Shown here in pieces: positions 1 through 6,471 of a stretch of DNA of 10,723 bases. Origin of the DNA: Actinomycetes bacterium (lineage in GTDB: Bacteria > Actinomycetota > Acidimicrobiia > Acidimicrobiales > RAAP-2); contig JAJYZN010000094.1 in the NCBI GenBank assembly GCA_021799915.1, positions 1 to 10,723 of the forward strand. Reading direction: 5' to 3'. Within the stretch, counting starts at the first letter, position 1. The number at the start of each line of letters is the position of its first letter. The translations under genes were made by a program, and so were the position numbers. A model generated the notes under the pieces. It saw nothing but the letters and a program-made list of their open reading frames with translations. It searched no databases and was not told the origin of the DNA.

Positions 1-676
1 CGTCGAGCAGCGAGAGGAGGCGCAGGATCTTCTTTGCCTCGGCATCGTCGGTCACCGGCACCATCGTGGTCGGGACCAGTGCGAGGTCGGCGGAGAGAGG
101 AGCCATGCCGCTGTCGGAGAGCGCTGTGCGGACCGAGGCGAGGTCCTGAGGCGCGCAGCGAAGCTCCCAGCGATCCCCTTCGTCGGTGAGATCCTCGACC
201 CCGGCGTCCACCGCTGCCTCCATGATCTTGTCCTCGTCGATCGAACGGTCCAGAGTCAGTACCCCTTTTCGCTCGAACTGCCAGCTCACCGCGCCCGGCT
301 CTGCCATCGACCCCCCGTTGCGGCTCAGGAGGTTCCGGATCTCGGCCCCCGTGCGGTTGCGGTTGTCGGTGAGCGTCTCGATGATCACCGCCACACCACC
401 AGGTGCGTACCCCTCGTAGGCGACGGCCTCGTAGCGGACGCCCTCGAGCTCCCCGGTGCCCCGCTTGATCGCTCGTTCGATCGTGTCCATGGGCACCGAC
501 GCGTCTCGCGCCTTCTGGTACATGGTGCGGAGGGAAGCGTTCGTGTTGACATCACCACCACCCTCTCGTGCTGCCACCTCGAGCTGGCGGATGAGCTTGG
601 CGAAGAGCTTCGAGCGCGCCTGGTCAGCTGCACCTTTTCGGTACTTGATCGTGGCCCACTTGGAGTGACCGGACAT
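1..676 (-). CDS. yebC: YebC/PmpR (TACO1) family protein, 3' end outside window
   Basis: This is a YebC/TACO1-family protein. The family was long annotated as a transcriptional regulator and is now linked to relieving ribosome stalling on proline-rich sequences. Reading the minus strand from an ATG at 676 gives 225 uninterrupted codons to the window edge; family members are about 240-250 residues, so roughly 20-25 C-terminal residues are missing. The N-terminus MSGHSKWATIKYRKGAAD is the family signature, followed by KLFAKLIRQLEVAAREGGGD (26-42) and the YEGYAPGGVAVIIETLTDN core (87-105). Later landmarks are NGGSM (120-124), EPGAVSWQFERKG (126-138) and VDAGVEDL (156-163). The gene lies 57 bases after pdxT. 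An AGGGAAGG stretch just upstream of the ATG could serve as ribosome binding site. In many actinobacteria ruvC follows yebC, which cannot be checked here. Confidence 0.96.
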   Translation of the reverse strand, partial: MSGHSKWATIKYRKGAADQARSKLFAKLIRQLEVAAREGGGDVNTNASLRTMYQKARDASVPMDTIERAIKRGTGELEGVRYEAVAYEGYAPGGVAVIIETLTDNRNRTGAEIRNLLSRNGGSMAEPGAVSWQFERKGVLTLDRSIDEDKIMEAAVDAGVEDLTDEGDRWELRCAPQDLASVRTALSDSGMAPLSADLALVPTTMVPVTDDAEAKKILRLLSLLD

Positions 677-706
677 CACCTTCCCTTTCTCCAGGAAGCC
701 CGCCTC

Positions 707-734
707 GCATCGGGGCCGCCCTCAGACCCGATGC
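707..734 (-). terminator. Perfect 8-bp inverted repeat between pdxT and yebC
   Basis: GCATCGGG at 707-714 is the exact reverse complement of CCCGATGC at 727-734, with a 12-base loop. The stem begins in the last base of the pdxT stop codon, so the transcript would fold immediately after pdxT translation ends. No T-tract follows on the minus strand. It could be a U-less actinobacterial terminator, a partial attenuator limiting read-through into yebC, or an RNA-stability stem. A stem this short could also arise by chance in GC-rich DNA. Confidence 0.35.
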
Positions 735-1462
735 TAGTGGCCTGCCCCGGGCGAGCGGTGTTGCAACGGTTCCAACCGTCCCGGCCGCTCCTCGATCAGA
801 CGTGCCGATCCGGCCATCTCGAGAAAGAGGCGGTGGACCCGGCGGTCACCCGTCAGCTCAGGGTGGAACGACGAGGCGAGAGCACTGCCCTCACGACAGA
901 GGACCGGGTCGCCCTCGCCCAGGCCGGCAGCGCCCTCCCCCAGACCGGGGTCGCCCAGACCGGCACCGCCTGATGCCGGCACCAAGCGGGCCAGGACTTC
1001 GACACCGGGCCCGACGGCGAGGACCCGCGGCGCACGGATGAACACGGCAGGCAGGGGTCCGCCCTCGAGGCCCGCCACGCTGCCCTCCGGCCCCGAAGGA
1101 TCCAGCGCCGCCGTGAAGGAGAAACGCTGCCGGCCGTACCCGTTGCGCCGGACGGTGCAGTCCATGATCCCAAAGGTCCGCTGGTCTGCCCGACCGTCTT
1201 CGACCCTGGCAGCCAGCAGGACCAGCCCCGCGCACGTCCCGAAGACCGGCAGGCCCGCTCGCAGGTCCGCGCCGAGGGGTGTGAGAAGTGTGGAGGATTC
1301 CATGAGCAGCGAAAGGGTCGTCGACTCGCCTCCGGGGAGCACGATCCCGTCGACCCCCCGCAGGTCACCGGGTCCCCGCACCCGACGCGTCGCGGCCCCC
1401 AGATCGGCAAAGGCGTGCTCGTGCTCCCGCACGTCGCCCTGGAGGGCGAGGATGCCGATCAC
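734..1462 (-). CDS. pdxT: Pyridoxal 5'-phosphate synthase glutaminase subunit PdxT
   Basis: PdxT hydrolyses glutamine and channels ammonia to PdxS in the cytosolic PLP synthase complex. The GTG start at 1462 gives 242 residues beginning VIGILALQGDVREH, the usual N-terminus; the frame stays open upstream but has no better start, and pdxS ends 32 bases earlier. Class I glutaminase motifs are present: GGES (44-47), the nucleophile Cys77 in FGTCAGLVLLAA, FIRAP (141-145), and the catalytic His200 and Glu202 in SFHPELTGDRRVH. The family is usually about 190-200 residues. The extra length comes from a glycine-rich stretch at 164-186 just before the His/Glu motif and a C-terminal tail of about 20 residues rich in Arg, Pro and His. 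The gene is probably cotranscribed with pdxS. No strong Shine-Dalgarno sequence was seen, so translation may be coupled to pdxS. Confidence 0.95.
   Translation of the reverse strand: MIGILALQGDVREHEHAFADLGAATRRVRGPGDLRGVDGIVLPGGESTTLSLLMESSTLLTPLGADLRAGLPVFGTCAGLVLLAARVEDGRADQRTFGIMDCTVRRNGYGRQRFSFTAALDPSGPEGSVAGLEGGPLPAVFIRAPRVLAVGPGVEVLARLVPASGGAGLGDPGLGEGAAGLGEGDPVLCREGSALASSFHPELTGDRRVHRLFLEMAGSARLIEERPGRLEPLQHRSPGAGH
908..965. repeat. Degenerate direct repeats inside pdxT
   Basis: On the plus strand three imperfect units follow each other: about 908-929, 930-949 and 950-965. They share a core resembling GCCCAGACCGGCA. On the coding (minus) strand they encode Gly-Leu-Gly-rich units: GLGDP, GLGEGAA and GLGEGDP. 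This suggests the glycine-rich insertion in PdxT grew by local tandem duplication. The units are short and diverged, so this rests on reading by eye. Confidence 0.5.
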
Positions 1463-1494
1463 CGGGGCCGCCGGTGATCCCAGCGCCCGAGCAT

Positions 1495-2397
1495 CTACCA
1501 GCCGCGGTCGGCCAGGTGCTCGGTCAGCTCGGAGATCTCCTCCCCCCGCATTGCCTGGCCCAGACCGGTGCTCACCTTGGCAACGTGCTCTGGATCGTCG
1601 AAGTGCGCCGTGGCCTCGACGACCGCACGGGCCATGCGCGACGGGTCGGAGCTCTTGAAGATCCCCGACCCGACGAAGACCGCCTCGGCACCGAGCTGCA
1701 TCACGAGCGACGCGTCCGACGGGGTTGCGATCCCGCCGGCGCAGAACAGGGGCACCGGGAGGCGCCCGGCCTCGGCCACCTCCTGGACGAGACCGATCGG
1801 GGCGCCCAGGGTCTTGGCCCAGCCGAACAGCTCGGCGGAGTCTGCCTGGGTCAGACGGCGTACATCCCCCAGGATGGAGCGGAGGTGCTTCACGGCCTCG
1901 ACGACGTTGCCGGTTCCGGCCTCGCCCTTCGAGCGGATCATCGCGGCTCCCTCCGAGATGCGCCGCAGCGCCTCGCCGAGGTTCGTCGCGCCGCAGACGA
2001 ACGGGACGGTAAAGGGCCATTTGTCGATGTGGTGCTCCTCGTCGGCAGGCGTGAGGACCTCGCTCTCGGCGATGTAGTCCACCCCGAGCGCCTGAAGCAC
2101 CTGTGCCTCGGCAAAGTGCCCGATCCGGGCTTTCGCCATGACCGGGATGGTCACCGCCTCCTGGATCCCGGCGATGAGCGCGGGGTCGCTCATGCGGGCC
2201 ACCCCGCCGTCACGGCGGATGTCTGCCGGGACCCGCTCGAGTGCCATGACCGCCACCGCCCCGGCATCCTCGGCCACCTTCGCCTGGTCGGGCGTCACGA
2301 CGTCCATGATGACGCCGCCGCGCAGCATGTCCGCGAGACCGCGCTTGACCACGAAAACTCCGGTCTGCCGGTCACCCGATGCCGTCGCGTCACCCAT
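1495..2397 (-). CDS. pdxS: Pyridoxal 5'-phosphate synthase synthase subunit PdxS
   Basis: PdxS condenses ribose 5-phosphate, glyceraldehyde 3-phosphate and PdxT-derived ammonia into pyridoxal 5'-phosphate (DXP-independent route). The 300-residue product is of normal length and highly conserved. Visible landmarks are [15 protein letters not shown] (20-34, with the substrate-binding Asp32), [11 protein letters not shown] (52-62), Lys89 in [11 protein letters not shown] (the Schiff-base lysine), [16 protein letters not shown] (111-126), and Lys157 in [11 protein letters not shown] (the second catalytic lysine and phosphate loop). The late [12 protein letters not shown] (218-229) and FVGSGIFKS (241-249) complete the TIM-barrel phosphate site. 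The ATG at 2397 has a good ribosome binding site, GGTAGGA, ending 7 bases upstream. It lies 72 bases after the M48 gene and 32 bases before pdxT. In M. tuberculosis a tesB gene sits between the two pdx genes; here they are adjacent. Confidence 0.98.
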   Translation of the reverse strand: MGDATASGDRQTGVFVVKRGLADMLRGGVIMDVVTPDQAKVAEDAGAVAVMALERVPADIRRDGGVARMSDPALIAGIQEAVTIPVMAKARIGHFAEAQVLQALGVDYIAESEVLTPADEEHHIDKWPFTVPFVCGATNLGEALRRISEGAAMIRSKGEAGTGNVVEAVKHLRSILGDVRRLTQADSAELFGWAKTLGAPIGLVQEVAEAGRLPVPLFCAGGIATPSDASLVMQLGAEAVFVGSGIFKSSDPSRMARAVVEATAHFDDPEHVAKVSTGLGQAMRGEEISELTEHLADRGW

Positions 2398-2469
2398 GGA
2401 GCCATCCTACCGGGACCGGTGGCCCGCTCCGGGCGTCTCGCCAGGCGTCGGTGCAGTTCGTCCCGGCGA

Positions 2470-3528
2470 TCACCACTCGGCCAGCGCGGCGCACCTCACG
2501 CTGGTGGCGTCGATTGTGCCGAGCGTCGGCGCATCCCTGGCCCCGACCATCGGGTCGATCCACAGCCAGCGCGTCAGCGACCACCGCCAACCGGTGAACC
2601 GTGAACCTGCTGATGGAGAGGGGCTGTGTTCCATGGTCTCCAGCGCCCGCTCGAGGCCGCGCGGGCTCCGCACCATCGACGCGGCCTCCCGGTCCGCAGC
2701 GTACTCACGGCCTCGGCCGAGCGATCTATGCACCAAGGCGTCGCGCGCCGTGAGCCGCACGATCGGTGCGAGCACCGTCACTGCAACCTCGGACACCGCG
2801 GCGTCGTGGTTCTTCACGTGCGCCAGCTCGTGAGCGACCACACCCTCGAGCTCCAACAGTCCGACCGACTGCACCAACCCGGTGGTCACCACCAGGACGC
2901 CGCGACCCGGCGCGCCCAGGGCACAGGCGTTGGGTACGGCGTCCTCCACCAGCCGCAATGCAGGGGGCCGGACCCCGCAGGTCGCGCAGAGCCCCTCGAC
3001 CAAGTTCGCCAGGCGCGGCACCTCGCGTGCATCGACGGGCCGCCCACCGATCACCGCCAGCGCGCGACGAGTTGCCGAGCGGGCTACCGCGAGCGCGACG
3101 CCTCCGCAGACGACCAGGGCCACCACCAGCCCGATCACCGCGCCCCCCACGATCCCCGCCACCACGCCAGCGAAGGCGCCGGGCACGCCGCCGGCAAGTA
3201 GGACGAGCGCGCGGCGCCGCCGAACGTTGGATCTCACGCGCGCGCCAGCAGCACGTGCCGGGATGGCCGCCTCGGCGACAGTGGACTCGGTCGCGGCGGC
3301 CGACGCCCGTGGGGAAGGACCACCCCTTCCGCCGCGCTCTCGAGGTTCCTCGATCCGCGGGCGGCTGCTCGCCGCACCCGTTCTGCTGCCCCCGGGACCG
3401 TGGTTTCTCCCCTGTCCGGCACGCCGCCGGTCCCCGCCCGGCGCCGCCGGGGACGAGGACGCCTTTCGCGTCCGAGCCGACTGGGAAGCCGGCCTGCGTC
3501 GTCGAGATGCGGAACCCGGGTCGCCCAT
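2470..3528 (-). CDS. M48 family membrane zinc metalloprotease (HtpX-like)
   Basis: This is a membrane-anchored M48 peptidase of the HtpX/Ste24 type; the family degrades damaged or misfolded membrane proteins. The 352-residue product has the zinc motif HELAH at 233-237, with catalytic Glu234, and the third ligand Glu275 in REYAADREAA. Before it lies the family segment PNACALGAPGRGVLVVTTGL (199-218). One long hydrophobic stretch (about 107-149) could form one or two membrane helices; a weaker one (about 246-260) follows the zinc motif. Residues 1-106 are Arg/Ser/Pro/Gly-rich and probably disordered. The ATG at 3528 lies 7 bases after the pimA stop with a weak GAGCGG ribosome site. A GTG at 3237 would give a 255-residue core protein but leave about 290 bases without function. 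The substrate is unknown, and the exact subfamily is uncertain. In M. tuberculosis a different membrane-protein gene follows pimA. Confidence 0.87.
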   Translation of the reverse strand: MGDPGSASRRRRPASQSARTRKASSSPAAPGGDRRRAGQGRNHGPGGSRTGAASSRPRIEEPRERGGRGGPSPRASAAATESTVAEAAIPARAAGARVRSNVRRRRALVLLAGGVPGAFAGVVAGIVGGAVIGLVVALVVCGGVALAVARSATRRALAVIGGRPVDAREVPRLANLVEGLCATCGVRPPALRLVEDAVPNACALGAPGRGVLVVTTGLVQSVGLLELEGVVAHELAHVKNHDAAVSEVAVTVLAPIVRLTARDALVHRSLGRGREYAADREAASMVRSPRGLERALETMEHSPSPSAGSRFTGWRWSLTRWLWIDPMVGARDAPTLGTIDATSVRCAALAEW

Positions 3529-3535
3529 GATCCGC

Positions 3536-4657
3536 TCAGGCTACCGGGTGCGCCGCGCCGCTCCCGCTCTCCGCCGCCTCTCGGTAGAGCGCCTCGTAGA
3601 GCGCGGCCAAACGAGACATCGAACGCGACCGGGCAGACGCAGACGATCGATCGAGTGCCTCCGGTGCGCAGGCACCGGTACCCGCAGCGGCGTCGGCTAC
3701 CGCCTGGGACAGCGCCCGGCCCAGCGCTTCCGCCGACCCGGGGGGCACCAGGACAGCGTGGCCGTCCGATGCCTCGCGATAGCCAGGGAGGTCCGACGCC
3801 ACCACCGCACAACGAGCCGCCATCGCTTCGACCAGGACAACGCCGTACGACTCGCCTCGCAACGACGGCGCGCACAAGATGTCCGCGCCGGCAAGACGGC
3901 GCGCGAGCTCTGCACCTGAGACTCGCCCCAGCCAGTGCAACCGGTGCGACTCGGGGTAGGCCCGCTCCAGCGCAGCGCGGGCTGGGCCGTCGCCGACGAC
4001 CCACAGGTCGGCCACCGCCTGCATGCCGGTGAACGCTTCGAGCAGCACCCCGAGACCCTTGCGCTCTTCGTGACGCCCGACGAACACGATCGTGGGGCGT
4101 TGGGTCGGCCAAGGGTCGGCGGTCTCGAAGGCCTCCGTGTCGACGCCGTTGAACAGGACCCTGTCGATCCCGGCCCCGCCGCCGGGCGTGGTCGTGCGGG
4201 CAGATTCGGAGACTGCACAGGCGATGGCCAGGCGACCATGGGCCCATCTGGCCAGTGGTCCGAGCAGGCGGTAGGTCCCGACGAGGGGCGCCGGACGGGA
4301 CAGCAGCAAGCCGTACCCGGTGCTCGGTGCCAGCGGCTCGTGGAGGTGGACGACGTCGGGTCGGAGCACCCGCGCCCACTGCACGGCACGGACCGCCGCC
4401 GCCGGCGAGAGCGCCACCGGTGCGACCGACCCGTTGGCCCGCACCCCGACGGCCCGGCCGACGACCTCGGTCGTGCCGGCCGTCCAGCACCGGGATGCCG
4501 CTCCCGGCGCCGTCACCTTGGCAACTGCACCCTCGCCGGGTGCGAGGACCATTACGTCGTTCCCCCTGGCCCGCAGGGCCCGCGCCAGTCCCGTTACCTG
4601 TCCCTGGACGCCTCCAGGGCGGTCCAGGCTGTAGGGGCACACGGCCAGGATCCGCAT
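3536..4657 (-). CDS. pimA: GT4 glycosyltransferase, PimA-like phosphatidylinositol mannosyltransferase
   Basis: This is a GT-B fold, retaining family-4 glycosyltransferase, most likely transferring mannose from GDP-mannose to phosphatidylinositol on the inner membrane face. The 373-residue product starts MRILAVCPYSLDRPGGVQGQ, with the PimA Gly-Gly loop at 15-16. It has NGSVAP (75-80), VHLHEPLAPS (103-112), FNGVDTEAF (169-177), FVGRHEERKG (192-201, with Arg195 and Lys200) and GESYGVVLVEAM (268-279, Glu269 and Glu277 of the EX7E motif). Two oddities appear against mycobacterial PimA: an extra stretch of about 12 residues near 45-62, and the absence of about 11 residues after VGT (126-128), including the conserved Phe-His. 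The gene lies 9 bases after the acyltransferase and 7 bases before the M48 gene, so translation is probably coupled. Lipid specificity is inferred mainly from synteny; another GT4 function is possible. Confidence 0.88.
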   Translation of the reverse strand: MRILAVCPYSLDRPGGVQGQVTGLARALRARGNDVMVLAPGEGAVAKVTAPGAASRCWTAGTTEVVGRAVGVRANGSVAPVALSPAAAVRAVQWARVLRPDVVHLHEPLAPSTGYGLLLSRPAPLVGTYRLLGPLARWAHGRLAIACAVSESARTTTPGGGAGIDRVLFNGVDTEAFETADPWPTQRPTIVFVGRHEERKGLGVLLEAFTGMQAVADLWVVGDGPARAALERAYPESHRLHWLGRVSGAELARRLAGADILCAPSLRGESYGVVLVEAMAARCAVVASDLPGYREASDGHAVLVPPGSAEALGRALSQAVADAAAGTGACAPEALDRSSASARSRSMSRLAALYEALYREAAESGSGAAHPVA

Positions 4658-4666
4658 GCTCTCGTG

Positions 4667-5593
4667 TCAGCTCGCCGAGTCCGCGGGGTGATCGCTGGGC
4701 CAGTTGGGCTGGTACAGGTGCCACTGCTCGGGACAGCGCGCGACGAACTGCTCGAAGACCCGGGCGATCGACTGGGTGATGCGCTGGACGTCTGCTCGAA
4801 GGTCCCCGCTCCGAGAGGCGTCCAGTGGCGCGGTGATCTCGGCCGTGTGCTCGCGCCCGGGGCCCGAGTACACCACCGCGCCCACCAATACGGCACCGGT
4901 GCGCAAGGCCAAGGTGGCCGGCCCGGCCGGCAGCGTCGTGCGCTCCCCGAAGAACTCCACCTCCACCCCGTCGCCGACGAGGTCCCGATCGCACAAGAGG
5001 CCGACCAGCCCCCCGGCGCGCAGGGTCCGCAGGACCGCCGGACCCGAGCCGGGTCCGAGGGGGACGATCGTGAGGCCAATCGCCTTGCGCTCCTCGACGA
5101 ACCACTCGAACAGCGCCGGGGGCTCGATACGTTCGGCAACGCTGGTCATCGGGTACCCCTGCGATGCGAGGAACGACCCGCCCCACTCCCAGCTCCCCAC
5201 GTGGGGCAGGGCCATCACGACGCCCTGGCCGGCCGCCATCGCCTTCTGGAGATGCTCGTAGCCTCGCTCCACCATCATGCGCTGGTTGACCTCCGCTGCC
5301 CCGACCGCCGGCAGCCTCGCCCCCTCCAGCCAGTAGCGGGCATAGGACCGGTACGCCCGGCGAGTCCAGCGCCGGACCACGTCGTCGTCGGGCGACGCGC
5401 CGGGCCAGCTCCACGCCAGCACTCGTCGGAGGTGACGGCTCCGTTGCTCCCACGCCGGGCCTCGGCGTACGGCCATCGCCTCCCCGACCGCCGCTGCCGC
5501 CAGGGCAGCCACCGGCTCGGGGGCGACGCTCATCGCCAACCCGAGCGCACGGTAGGCGGCGTACACCGCCTGCTGGCGACGCTCTGCTCGCAA
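4667..5593 (-). CDS. LpxL/HtrB-like acyltransferase, PatA-type PIM acyltransferase
   Basis: This belongs to the lysophospholipid/lipid A acyltransferase family. In this gene context it is the likely counterpart of mycobacterial PatA (Rv2611c), which acylates the mannose of phosphatidylinositol mannosides using acyl-CoA at the inner membrane. The 308-residue product shows the HX4(D/E) catalytic motif as His131-VGSW-Glu136, preceded by GQGVVMALP. It also has CDRDLVGDGVEVEFFGE (201-217) and the C-terminal PEQWHLYQPNW (288-298). The start is uncertain: the first conventional start in the open frame is a TTG at 5593, 23 bases after the pgsA stop. An in-frame CTG at 5620 overlaps the pgsA stop as CTGA and would add nine residues. 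The next ATG, at 5533, would cut into the conserved N-terminal helix. The gene is tightly followed by pimA, supporting a shared pathway. Confidence 0.9.
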   Translation of the reverse strand: MRAERRQQAVYAAYRALGLAMSVAPEPVAALAAAAVGEAMAVRRGPAWEQRSRHLRRVLAWSWPGASPDDDVVRRWTRRAYRSYARYWLEGARLPAVGAAEVNQRMMVERGYEHLQKAMAAGQGVVMALPHVGSWEWGGSFLASQGYPMTSVAERIEPPALFEWFVEERKAIGLTIVPLGPGSGPAVLRTLRAGGLVGLLCDRDLVGDGVEVEFFGERTTLPAGPATLALRTGAVLVGAVVYSGPGREHTAEITAPLDASRSGDLRADVQRITQSIARVFEQFVARCPEQWHLYQPNWPSDHPADSAS

Positions 5594-5616
5594 CGTCTTG
5601 CCGACCGGCGCGCTCG

Positions 5617-6459
5617 TCAGCTTGGGCGCGACGATGCGCCCGGTGAGGACCGCCGCCCGCCAACTCGTTCCATCCGACCGCCCGAGCGCTGAGTGGTCCG
5701 CCGCGCCCGCAGGGCTCGGCCGGTCCGGCTGGCCAGCGCCTCCTGCCGGCGGGCTCGCCAGCGGCCGGAGGGCTCACCGCTATGCACCTCCCGGCTCCTC
5801 GGAACCGACCCTTCACGCCACGCTCGCCAGCGGGAGTCCACGCGCCCTTGCCGCCAGCGAGGCGCCGAGGTGCCCTGGTCGGCGGCGGCCCGGCGAACCG
5901 GACCCTCCGCTGCCTGCCAGACCCGGACGAACCGGCCGACAGCGGTGAGGGCGGTGAGCCCGAGGAGTGCCCAGAGCACGGGGACCAGCAGCCAGGAGGC
6001 GAGGAAGCCCACGCCAAGGAGGATCATTCGCTCGGCTCGCTCCATGAGCCCGCCCCGGGCCACGCTGATCCCCAGCGCCTCCGACTTGGCCCGCTCGTAC
6101 GAGATCAGCGACGACACCCCGAGGACGGCCAAGGGGAGGAGCGCGAGATGGCCGCGGCCCGTGGAGACCAGGTACCACATGACCCCGCCCATCAGGACGG
6201 CGTCTGACACCCGATCGGTCACCGAGTCGAAGAACGCCCCGCGCATCGAGGCCGTGCCTGCCGCCTTGGCCACGGGACCGTCGAAGAGGTCCGGGATGCC
6301 GGCGAGGAGATGCCCGGTCCCGACGGCAACCGCAGTCGCCACGGCGAAGACGAGCCCCGAGGCGGTCAGCACATCAGCGGTGACACCGACACGGACCAGG
6401 AACCCACCGATCGGGCTCGTGCGACGGTCCACTCTCTCGCGCCACCGCCCGTCGAACAT
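5617..6459 (-). CDS. pgsA: CDP-alcohol phosphatidyltransferase, PgsA/PIP-synthase-like, with unusual tail
   Basis: This integral membrane enzyme probably joins CDP-diacylglycerol to inositol phosphate, supplying the lipid used by PimA. The ATG at 6459 has a strong GAGGGAGA ribosome site and gives 280 residues. The CDP-alcohol phosphotransferase signature spans 57-82: Asp57, Asp60, Gly61, Ala64, then Lys65 where Arg is normal, Gly74, Asp78 and Asp82. SYERAKSEALG (120-130) and GGLMERAERMILL (136-148) also match actinobacterial PgsA. Two further departures are visible. Only Ile-Pro separates LLAG (51-54) from DLFDG, where M. tuberculosis PgsA1 has about ten residues, so the second helix looks short. 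After about residue 187 comes a 94-residue tail with about 25 Arg and four Trp, absent from the roughly 217-residue mycobacterial protein. It heads the seven-gene minus-strand run. Substrate assignment rests on synteny; glycerol phosphate is an alternative. Confidence 0.88.
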   Translation of the reverse strand: MFDGRWRERVDRRTSPIGGFLVRVGVTADVLTASGLVFAVATAVAVGTGHLLAGIPDLFDGPVAKAAGTASMRGAFFDSVTDRVSDAVLMGGVMWYLVSTGRGHLALLPLAVLGVSSLISYERAKSEALGISVARGGLMERAERMILLGVGFLASWLLVPVLWALLGLTALTAVGRFVRVWQAAEGPVRRAAADQGTSAPRWRQGRVDSRWRAWREGSVPRSREVHSGEPSGRWRARRQEALASRTGRALRARRTTQRSGGRMERVGGRRSSPGASSRPS

Positions 6460-6464
6460 GCAGT

Positions 6465-6471
6465 CTCCCTC
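6465..6471 (-). promoter_or_regulatory. Ribosome binding site that fixes the pgsA start
   Basis: The minus strand reads GAGGGAG ending five bases before the ATG at 6459. It is the best Shine-Dalgarno match in this region and decides for this start over the upstream in-frame ATG at 6624, which would add 55 residues unlike any PgsA N-terminus. Confidence 0.75.

Noticed and set aside
734..2020. A 428-codon frame suggesting a PdxS-PdxT-like fusion or long PdxT N-terminal domain
   Set aside because: The upstream part is simply pdxS read out of frame; PdxT similarity begins exactly at the GTG at 1462.
1474..2604. A 376-codon plus-strand open frame antisense to pdxS
   Set aside because: pdxS is unmistakable on the other strand; the antisense product has no domain features.
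3935..5692. A 585-codon plus-strand open frame antisense to pimA and the acyltransferase
   Set aside because: It mirrors conserved genes, contains no recognisable motif and has the His/Arg/Gly-rich composition of an antisense shadow.
3234..6017. A 927-codon open frame on the minus strand across pgsA, the acyltransferase, pimA and part of the M48 gene
   Set aside because: It is out of frame with four recognisable genes, its translation is Arg/Gly/Pro-rich with no domain, and such stop-free shadows are expected at this GC content.
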